Shown here: positions 32,438 through 40,869 of the stretch, piece after piece
Layout of the letters: the number at the start of each line of letters is the position of its first letter
Position numbering within the stretch: position 1 is the stretch's first letter
DNA from: Helochares maculicollis
Lineage: Eukaryota > Arthropoda > Insecta > Coleoptera > Hydrophilidae
Direction: 5' to 3'
NCBI GenBank assembly: GCA_033557835.1
Contig: JAWQRO010000376.1
Location: 1-40,869 of the forward strand
DNA length: 40,869 nt
The notes under the pieces: model-generated
Seen by the model: the letters and a program-made list of their open reading frames with translations, nothing else
The model's database searches: none
What the model was told of the DNA's origin: nothing
Program-made: the position numbers and the translations under genes

Positions 32438-35400
32438 ATGGAAATAGTAACAAATTATGTTCTGAGCGATGTTGAAAGCCACGTTTGCAAGTGCATGACG
32501 GAATTTTGCAAAACTTTACCGGTACATTTGGATAAATGGCGTGAAGTCCTGCAAGAGGTTAAAAAGCCAGTTTCTGTTTTAGACAATACTGCTTTGAAAA
32601 TACGCGCTATGGATGGGTAAGTATACTCATTCAAAGCGCTTCTTCGTTGTTTATCAGAAAACAACTAATTTAAAGCGCAATTTCCGGGTAAAAATTATAA
32701 AAAAATGTTCTAATGAAACAAGGCATTCAACTGTTTAACCGCATTGTAGGCAACTTGCGATACTGAATTAGTCCCAACTTGCATTATTCTAATGTTTTTG
32801 ATCTGTAAAAAGATCCTAATGAAAAGTATGACTTCCCTATAGTTGCTTTAACTGCAATCTTAAGTACGGTTCGTAAGGAAAATATGTAACATGATGGTTG
32901 TAGAATAAATTACGGTAATTCACATGAATTCAAAAAATTTAATCAAACCTATTAACCCTAAATGCATATTGTTGCTGCTTGAAAACGTACGAGAATAAAG
33001 AATGACATTTTAAATATATTTAAGTTTTAATTTTTAGCTATTGTCATAGGGGCTGTAAAATCTGAATTGATTGTAATATCCTTCAATTCAATATTATTTG
33101 TTGAAATTTTCTGCTGTCTCTTTATCATAATGTTGTGATCTTTCGGAATTGCATATTCCTGAACAAATAAAATATAATGTTTTATTAAAAATCCAAATAC
33201 TACTATCGAAAGTACAAATTTATTTTCAAATGATAGCTCTAACTTGTATTCAAATTCAGTTTATATCACTTGAGTTTCATAAACCTTGCTTTTTTTTCTA
33301 CACTGAATATGTAAAATTTTCTGATAACTGATCAGATTTTGTGAAAATTTATATTTTTGCTGTAAGTGGCAAAAAAGGGTAGTAAAAGCACATCAAATGC
33401 TTAGAGAAATTAATGATCATACTGCTCCAACTGATAAATCATATAAAGAATGGCTTTATGTTCAAGAATGGTAATTTAACCTTTAAGATAAAGAATTGGA
33501 GAATATAGTCAATGATGATCCAACTCAAACGTAGGAGTACCTGGCAGATACTACAGTAACTCAACAAGTAGTTTGCATATGATTTAAATGTATATGAATG
33601 ATTTCAATGTAAAGTAAATGGGTTGCACATGAACTGAAATGAAATGATTTTGAAAGCGATTTTTGTTCTTGTGTGCACCAAATTAAAAGGCAAAAAGAAA
33701 TGCTTCTTTACATTTTATACTGACATAATATAAAACGTATATTCTGTTATACCAGAAAAGAAGAAAATATGCATTGCTATGCCTGATTAATCTTTGTTAT
33801 CAATGGAAATATCAACACCAAACCAAAATATTAATGGTTTGAAGGTCATGCTGTGTATTCGGTAGAACCGAATGAGTGTTGTGTATAGTGACCTGCTACC
33901 CTGGTTAATCCATTACAGGCAATTGGTATAGACTTCAATCGACTCATTTCAACTGTGAGTTATGAGAAAATCGAGTGGAATACAAAGACATAACACTAAT
34001 TGTTTTGCATAACACTTGGGTTCATGTTAGAAAAATATTTGGAAATTATCAAGTAGGATATTTTACTGCACCCGTCATATTCTTCAGACATTATTCTTTC
34101 TGGTTGTTTGTTTTGACGGAAGCAGCACGATTCAGATCACTCATTCACTTCTTTTATAGAAATCTTTGATTATTTTCAAATTTGGATCGTCTTAAAAGAT
34201 AAAACATATAATCGAGGGGAATTTCTGAAAATGCCTAAAAAGTCATTATATACCTTGATTAATCTGAACTTCTATTTTGTTTGCAAATGGATGCATTTTT
34301 AACTAAAAAAAGGAACATACTAATTTGCCCAAACCTAAACCTAGTTCAAATGCTGGGCGAAGTAAAAAGTTTTCTTCGTATCTCACAATGTATGTGCATC
34401 TTGTCATTTTATACTGCAACTCAAAAACAACATAATGTTAAACAGTTCTTCAGCTGTTTTGTGTTAAGTGAATCCGGTTATGTGTAAGACCATTCTAAAT
34501 TAGAGGTAAAAAAAGAGAAAATTCGATACATTCTTCAGTATCACTGCCACCAAGCGGAAAAAGTGGAGCAGGTGGCCAAATCAATTTGTGCTGTTTATGG
34601 ACCCAATGCAGTATTGAATGTAATAGCAAAGCATTGGTTCCAATCTGTCCATTCTGGTAATACGGAAGTCGAAGAAAAGACGCTCTGGTCGGCTAATTGA
34701 AAATGTTGGTAAAATTATGGAAATAATCGAGCCATAGCAGCATGTGAGTACTTATTCCTTTGCTCAGACTGGTCTCGATGGCTGCCAAGAATGTGACAAG
34801 AACGAGCATTTAGAATTGGCCAGTAGGAAGTTTATTGTGCCCAATCAAGATAACACCAGGCAACACATAGCTTTATCGATGCCCCAGAAGCTCCGAAAAC
34901 TTGGATGAGAGGCTATAACACATCTGCCATATAGCCCAAACCTGGCACCAAATGACTAACACCGTTTCGAGCTTACGCCAAATTTTCCGGCTGGTAAAAT
35001 CTGGTCTCAAGGGAGACTTGTGAAAATAACCTGGTCAAGCTTTTTACCAATAAAGACTAAGGATTTCTTTAATCGTGGAATTTCGAATTTGCCTGCAAAA
35101 TGAACAAAAGCTATCAAACAGATTGGTGCATATTTTATCTAAATCCAAGAATCTTTTTTTAAATTTAATTAATGAAACAAGAGAAAAATGCTCCGAACTT
35201 TTTATTTCATCTAGTAAAATACATTTTATTTGATAGGGGAAAATTAATTTCATTATCAGTGTTTTGATTAAAGGTTCTTTAATAATAAATTTACATTGTG
35301 CCGTTTTAAAATTAAATTAAAACAACATCTCATTTTAGAAAAATATAAAAAATAGTCACTTTTATTAAAACCAGCTTTTCAGCTTACAATAGTTTTACAA

Positions 35401-37113
35401 ATATTTGTAAAATTAATAATTCTATGAAACAATAATCAACCACATAAATACATTTGTAACGAATAACGGTTACATTAATACATGTGCTTAAAACCATCTT
35501 TACATTACTTAAAAATTTAATATTTCCTACTAATTTCCTACTGACTTTACACCATTATCAATATCACTATAAATGTCAAAATTTAAACAATTCTGATTTT
35601 CTGAATAATACTCAGATATACACCTAGGTTTCCCGTTACAAAGATATCAATAAGCCAAAAATTTTGGTGTAAATAAAATAGAGTGTGATTTTATAGCACT
35701 ATTTATTTAAACCTGTATTATTGTAAAAGATTACAGCTTTAGATGTGTAATAACAGGTGTCATATTTTGTGACAATCATTATTCAGAACATTTTATCGCT
35801 TCACTTCCTGTATATAATGGAAGAGACATTAACAAATGTTGTGCCACATATATGTTACAATTTAGACGTCTCTTCAAAAATCCAAAAAAGCAAAATTCAA
35901 TTGTTGACAGTAATATAACTAATCTGTGAAGTGTCAACTGTAGTGTTTGCTGAACGAGATCAAACAAGTTAGCATAAATTTATTTTGGTATTGAACTACA
36001 TTGGTTAAATTACACTTGGCTTTAAGTTTAATGAATTGTCTGTTGAGGTGGTTTTAATTATGCATTTTTTTTGTTGACCTAGATGAATAAGTCCAAATTC
36101 AAACTGCTTATAGTGTCTCAATGTCACACAATGTCTTGTAACCAATTTTGACAGTCTTACCTGCAAAATTGTTGAAAATTGCATAGTTGTTACATGAGAG
36201 GGGTATAAAATTGTATTAATTTAAAAATCGCTTACATAAATCAAACAAAATTCCACCACTTAATAAGTGAAAAATTTAATTTTAACATCGCTTTTGTATT
36301 CAGCACAAGATGCTGGATAGGCAAATTTATTGAAAATATTTTACTTGTGTAGAACAAGATTGTAGAAATCTCCATTTATTTAGCATCGTCAGAATGAGGT
36401 GAGACCTAGTTTATAATTTCCCTATAATAATTAATCTTTTATTTAAAACCAAAACACCTACTTGCATTTATATTTCTCAAAACGGGTAATTGCTTATAAG
36501 TTTTAGTTTCAACAAACAAACTATTGAAGAAAAAAGTAATTTGAATTTTCTTATGCAAAGAATACTTATATTAAACAGTTTAATGATTTTAGTGTGACTG
36601 ATGTAATTCATCGAGATGCTGTAAGGGAAATCCGATTCCTACTTCTAAGAGCTGCTGATGAAGAAGTTGCTACTATAAGAAGGTCTATGTAAGTATGATG
36701 GATAAATAGAGTAATGTGAAAAATATTTAAGAAACTGTTAGTTTATATATCTAACGAAATATTTTTCTACTTTTAGTGAAAAGTTAACCAAAATTAATCA
36801 CGATCTCAAAAATAAATTGGTGACATTTGAAGATTCAACTTTGAAGCTTGATTGGGATGAAGATTCTTCATTGATCAATGGTTCAGCAACTCAGCCTCCT
36901 TTGGCGAAGCAAATCCATATGGGCCTGGGCTACTACTATTTTTTTGCAAATGCATTGAAGAAAATTGCCACAAATCTAAAACAGTTAAACTACAAGGACG
37001 AGAAGAGCATCAAAGAGTTTCAGGATGCTTTCGACATTAACTTGGAACACGACGATGTCACTTATTTAATTGCTTTGACTCAGTATGTGGTAAATCCCAA
37101 GTCTGTGAATTGA
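32438..37113 (+). CDS. Probable AIRIM / C1orf109-type ribosome maturation factor, three exons, 203 aa
   Basis: Exons 32438-32616, 36593-36688 and 36777-37113 join in frame (612 bases) with GTAAGT donors and TTTTAG acceptors. The protein starts MEIVTNYVLSDVESHV and ends YVVNPKSVN. It is mostly helical, with no signal peptide or membrane segment. I assign it to AIRIM (AFG2-interacting ribosome maturation factor), part of the SPATA5-SPATA5L1-CINP complex acting on pre-60S particles, from weak but ordered similarity. An N-terminal block with W and L..L.N (KWREVLQEVKKPVSVLDN) and a C-terminal block (PPLAKQI...LKKIATNLKQL) align with the human protein almost without gaps. Human AIRIM has, from memory, about the same length. 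The exon 1 ATG follows a TTTCAG directly, so a 5' UTR intron is possible. Intron 1 is 4 kb and holds two dead mariners. Confidence 0.6.
33350..34265 (+). mobile_element. Dead mariner transposase relic 1, in AIRIM intron 1
   Basis: Translation with frame changes recovers mariner transposase blocks in order: an N-terminal helix-turn-helix (AHQMLREINDHTAPTDKSYKEW), a linker (DKELENIVNDDPTQT), NGLKVMLCIR, a region like IEWNTKT, then DILLHPSYSSDIILSG and TSFIEI. Several stops and frameshifts interrupt it. The Asp expected in the 'HDNA' box is missing (LHNTWVH), and the third catalytic Asp is Gly in SYSSDIILSG. It cannot be active. Terminal repeats were not located. Confidence 0.7.
34500..35150 (+). 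mobile_element. Dead mariner transposase relic 2, internally deleted
   Basis: A different mariner from the neighbour 250 bases upstream. It has the N-terminal helix-turn-helix (YHCHQAEKVEQVAKSICAVY, then a WFQSVHSGN block), then loses most of the middle. It resumes with NQDNTRQH, LPYSPNLAPND and FFNRGISNLPAKM. The two aspartates at 34849-34851 and 34954-34956 are separated by exactly 34 codons, the mariner D,D34D signature, though in-frame stops lie within and after this stretch. It lies wholly inside AIRIM intron 1. Confidence 0.75.
35151..36592. other. Rest of AIRIM intron 1
   Basis: AT-rich intron sequence with no recognised element. The minus-strand frame at 35779-35967 is not similar to anything I know. 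Confidence 0.5.
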
Positions 37114-37201
37114 AAAAATTATCATGTATCTTTTTTTTCTAACAATTATTTATGTATGTACTTATATATTTTTTTAATTTTAAATTTTTATTCTTTCATA
37201 A

Positions 37202-37207
37202 AATAAA
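37202..37207 (+). terminator. Poly(A) signal of the AIRIM-like gene
   Basis: AATAAA 88 bases after the stop codon, followed by a T-rich stretch. Confidence 0.6.
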
Positions 37208-37209
37208 GC

Positions 37210-38290
37210 CATTATTATTGTTTCTATCTGATTTTTATTGCTAAGTTAATTTTTTATTTATTTATGTGCATTAGTTTTTCCATTTTTGGAAAACATGTTT
37301 TGGGTTGCAACACTTCCTGGTACATTGTTTGACGTGGCAAAAATTAGGACGAGTTTTGTTCAGGGGTAAATGCTTACACTTTTTTAATGCATCAATTTTA
37401 CATGATGCAATACCAAAATAGTTTGGCTTACTGCTACTTATTTCATCATTGTAAGAATTATGATCATATAGTAATAGAGCTTATAGGTAAACAATAATGT
37501 TGATTTGTGCAAATTCAAATCAAATTCATGGACATTTTAATACCAAAAATCAACAACTTGCTGAACTTGATAAGCATATATGGACTTCAAATATTTAACC
37601 ATGTCAGTTTGAATTGTTGATTCAACCCATATAACTTTCCCTCATATTTGATATAGAACAATTCTACTTGCGGTGATACCTTTCATGGTATTTTCCAATT
37701 GTCCATTACGGATATATCCTGTAAAATTCCTTTTTTACATAAGCAAAAATACATATTTAATAGCCAAATAGCTCACATGTAAAATTAGGGAAATGCTTTC
37801 AGAAAAATTTTCAGTAGTAATTTGCACGCTATATTGTTTTCTCTATCGAAACCTCTGTAATACTCTGATTTTGGGTTAATAATTTTGGTCGTTTGCTTAT
37901 GATATGAGCATATATTTTCAAATAATTTAAACAGAAATGCTTTAGAAAAATTAAATTGACAGTCAAGATAGAAAAAAAATTAAATCATTATTACTCAAGT
38001 GTGATGCATACATTTATATTTTAATATTTAGTCAAATCAGAACACTAATTATTATTATTTTAATGCCCCTTTATACTTTAATTCACAATATAAATACTAA
38101 ATCGCCAATGAATTTTCTTATGAGAATATGTAGGCAAAATAAATTATCGGTGGCTTAATTAATACGCACTCACTTGTGAATCAAATGTTTTTATTACTTA
38201 TTTGTTTTTAAAGATTGGACATTTTAAAATTTTCGCAAATGTTGGGTTACAAAAACATTTATTTAGAATATGTTATGCTGTTCGTTATAA
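37210..38290. other. Intergenic spacer with no recognised gene
   Basis: AT-rich DNA between the AIRIM 3' end and the LINE relic. I recognise nothing in it. Confidence 0.5.
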
Positions 38291-39660
38291 AGAGCTAGTA
38301 AATTAAATCAGTACATCAGAAAGACAAAGGAGAAAGGAAGAAGTCAGATTTGGAGTCAAAACAATAGACGAAGATAGGGAAATTAGAGAAGAAGAGAAGA
38401 TGAAAGCAACTGAATTGGCCAAGAAAAGCATCAGGACATAACGGAATAACAACGGAACTTAAAAATTATGGATGATGAAGGTAGGAAGTTATTTCTTATA
38501 GTACTAAATAAACCACGGAAAGTAAAAACAATACCTGAAGGTTTGAAAGTGAGTTAGAATACTGATATATAAAATAGGACACCCCTAATGAGTGTAGTAA
38601 TTAACATGGTATAACACTATCAAGCTCAGAGTGGGCCAAGAAAACGAAGAAGCGTACAAGATCATATATTTACATTGAAACAAATTATGTAAAAATGTAA
38701 TGATAAGAGAGGAAAAGCATGCATGACATTAATGGATATGGATAAAGCTTTTGACAGAGGTAAAGTGGAAGAAGTAAAGAAAAGCTTAAACAGATAGGTT
38801 GGAGGTTCGGTAATAGGAGCAATAAACAGCTTGTGTGAAGATAATGAAAATTATGTAATAACTAAGAAACCCAATATCTGAATGGTTTGAAACGAATGAA
38901 CGGCTAAAATAAGATTGAATAATGAGCCCAGCTCTTCCGGATTTTCATGGACGAAATAATACAAAAATGCAAAGAGTTAAACCTTTACACTTAGGATACA
39001 GAGAAATGATACCAATTAAAATAACAAAAAAATAACAGCGTGCGCAGACGACATAGTAATGAAAACGGAAACGAATTTCAGAATAGTATGAATATATGGA
39101 ATGAGACACTAAAACAATACGATATGACAATCAATTTTAAGAAAACCATAATAATGGAAACAGAAAAAAGATATGGCAAAAAATTAGATAAAAAAGAATA
39201 GAAAAAGCAAAGCGGTTTAATTTACTTCTCAATTGCGGGAATCGTAATGAACAGAAATGAAATATCGAAAGCAAGAAAGATGAACGTCTTTAAAACAATA
39301 TACTGACCAGTAACATATGTGCGACGTGGAAAATGGGAAAAAAGAGAGGAGAAGATATTTCAAGCTGTAGAATTGAGAGAGTAGATCTAAAAATAAACGT
39401 AATACAGATTACATGGCTTACATGGAAGAGAAACTGGTGTCATGAGGGGGAGGCACATTATAAGAATCGGAAAACAAAGACATGCAAAGAGGATCGGGGA
39501 AGTAAAAGGTGAGAAGAAGGTGAATAGAGGAAGGCCGAAGAAAAGCTAAGATCAAAACATAGAAGAAATACTGGCAAACCAGCATTAGAACAGAAGCTAG
39601 AAAATTAGCGAAAGAGTTTCTTAAGTAATAAGAAATATAAAAGAATGTATAAATCGCAAC
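38290..39660 (+). mobile_element. Decayed LINE reverse transcriptase, 3' half
   Basis: Conserved reverse-transcriptase blocks appear in order across several frames with stops: SVQDHIFTLKQI (about 38655-38690), MTLMDMDKAFDRG (38723-38761), MSPAL and FMDEIIQKCKELN (about 38925-38975), and the catalytic box CADD at 39041-39052 in place of YADD, followed by IVMKTET. A C-terminal stretch near 39475-39560 gives RHAKRIGEVKGEKKVNRGRP and EEILAN, the basic 'GRPRK' tail typical of several LINE clades. The clade is not certain. It ends just before repeat R2 copy 2. Confidence 0.7.
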
Positions 39661-39691
39661 ACTTACGTAGCAAGTAATTGAGAAATATTTA

Positions 39692-40869
39692 CAGCCTGTT
39701 TCAAAATTAAGTTACAAAACTTAAAGGGATGGCAGATATAAGAAATAATATGCGATAGGTTTTTGTTTGCATTTTGGGGCATAATTAGTAACCGAGATAT
39801 TAATTACATGTACATGTTAAGAACCGCTGTTGGAATTCCTTATGACGTCGTCGGTTGAACATAGACGAATTACATCGGTATTTCAAAGAATCACCTTCCT
39901 GTTTACGCTTAAAACATCTGGACTCGAAACTTACGAAAAAATAATAAAAAAACCGCGTTGAAAAAAAAAGCAAGCAAAAAAGTTAACAGTCCAACAAATT
40001 TCAAATGGAGAGGAAAAACAAACGCCACATGTTCGGATTGCATTCATTTCAATTTGTTTTTAATACATTATTACTATTACGTAAGTTAACTAAACTTTTT
40101 TTCATGACTTATTCAAAGAAAAACAAATTTATTAATATGCAAATCATCTGCACTTACAAAGCACGAAACAAGAAAAACCATAATTTTATTGTAAATAAAG
40201 TGATAATAATGAAAGCGGATTCTCATTAAAAAACGTAAAGCACAATAAATTTACATGCACAGACGCAAGAGAAGCGGTGCATGTTTTTCTAGGTTTTTTA
40301 TTTAATGCGAAATGTTAAATTCAACGCCAGTTAATACGATATTTAAGTAGCCATCAAATTTTAACAAAAAATATCGACAATTACGTTATTATTTAGTATG
40401 ATGTAACCGCCCTTCTTGCGGCGGTAATATAAAGCGATATCCTTTCGAAGTCACGATCGATCCCCAGTTCAAAATACAACGCGCTCGAATAAAATTTTAC
40501 TTAAATAGTTGCTCATGTTCTTTTTTCTGTCTTTGTGTTATCAGGAAGGTTTTGTGTTTCTGAAATAATTTTATCTCGTGAGTATGACGGATCTAACGCT
40601 TTGTTTTGATTGTGATGCCTGTATTTTAATACAGATCAAGGTTAATTTGCGATGTATGATGTAATCGTCTTTGTTGCGGCGGAAGATAGTAATACAAAGC
40701 GATCTTTTTTCCAGGTCACCTTCTGTTTTATATGATTCGAAAAAACTCGGCGCTATAAAATTTTACTTCAATGGTTGTTTATGTTCTTTTTCTGTTTCTC
40801 TTTGACAAGAACGGTTTTGCGTTGTTGAAAAAAATGAATCTCGAGGTTTTATATATATACATATATATA
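39692..40869 (+). mobile_element. Repeat R2, copy 2 (runs off the window)
   Basis: Begins CAGCCTGTTTCAAAATTAA directly after a TA at 39690-39691, the same left end and flank as R2 copy 1. Similarity to copy 1 continues through the whole stretch with many substitutions and small gaps. The two internal tandem units occur again near 40440-40850. The last 20 bases are a TA-rich microsatellite and the right end is outside the window. The 74-codon frame at 40005-40229 lies inside the element and is not recognised. Confidence 0.7.

Noticed and set aside
35779..35967. 62-codon minus-strand frame in AIRIM intron 1
   Set aside because: I considered a LINE or transposase fragment but found no block in the right order.
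1..40869. Possible operon, phage or bacterial island
   Set aside because: All genes are spliced or animal-specific, with eukaryotic poly(A) signals. Nothing suggests a prokaryotic origin or horizontal transfer apart from transposons.

Overview
The window looks like nuclear DNA of an insect. It is AT-rich, its genes have spliceosomal GT-AG introns, 3' ends carry AATAAA signals, and the intergenic DNA is full of decayed mariner elements, LINEs and short inverted-repeat elements. Nothing in it is bacterial or viral. I cannot fix the order; a beetle-like genome is only a guess.

Six protein-coding genes are supported. From left to right they are: RpS28 (+, 4200-4397, with a spliced 3' UTR); an AARSD1/AlaX-type alanyl-tRNA editing protein (-, 4789-7198, four coding exons, 409 aa); TRAP-alpha/SSR1 (+, 7592-9221, four exons, 286 aa); BLCAP (-, 14424-14657, intronless CDS, 77 aa); an LPCAT1/2-type lysophospholipid acyltransferase (-, 18534-30129, six exons used per mRNA, 515 aa, with an 8.3-kb first intron); and a probable AIRIM/C1orf109-type ribosome maturation factor (+, 32438-37113, three exons, 203 aa). 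They do not form one pathway. RpS28, AARSD1 and AIRIM relate to ribosomes and translation, while SSR1 and LPCAT are ER membrane proteins. RpS28 and AARSD1 converge with poly(A) signals only 32 bp apart. AARSD1 and SSR1 diverge from a shared promoter interval of about 390 bp.

The most interesting observation is in LPCAT. Two tandem exons, 20680-20894 and 20213-20427, are each exactly 215 bp long with identical splice phases. They encode gapless homologous versions of the catalytic HX4D segment, one LPCAT1-like and one LPCAT2-like. Including both or skipping both gives an immediate stop codon, so they look like mutually exclusive exons that would let one gene make two enzyme types.

The repeats form a clear history. 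A roughly 0.9-kb element (R1) is present as two inverted copies flanking the LPCAT gene (15357-17745 and 31090-32052). The left copy is split by a 1473-bp TA-flanked element (R2, 16060-17532), and the right copy keeps the empty site. A second R2 copy starts at 39692 and runs to the window end. Two different dead mariner transposases lie in the large AIRIM intron. LINE reverse transcriptase relics lie at about 10600-11760 and 38290-39660. The first 4.1 kb, most of LPCAT intron 1, and several intergenic stretches hold nothing I can name.
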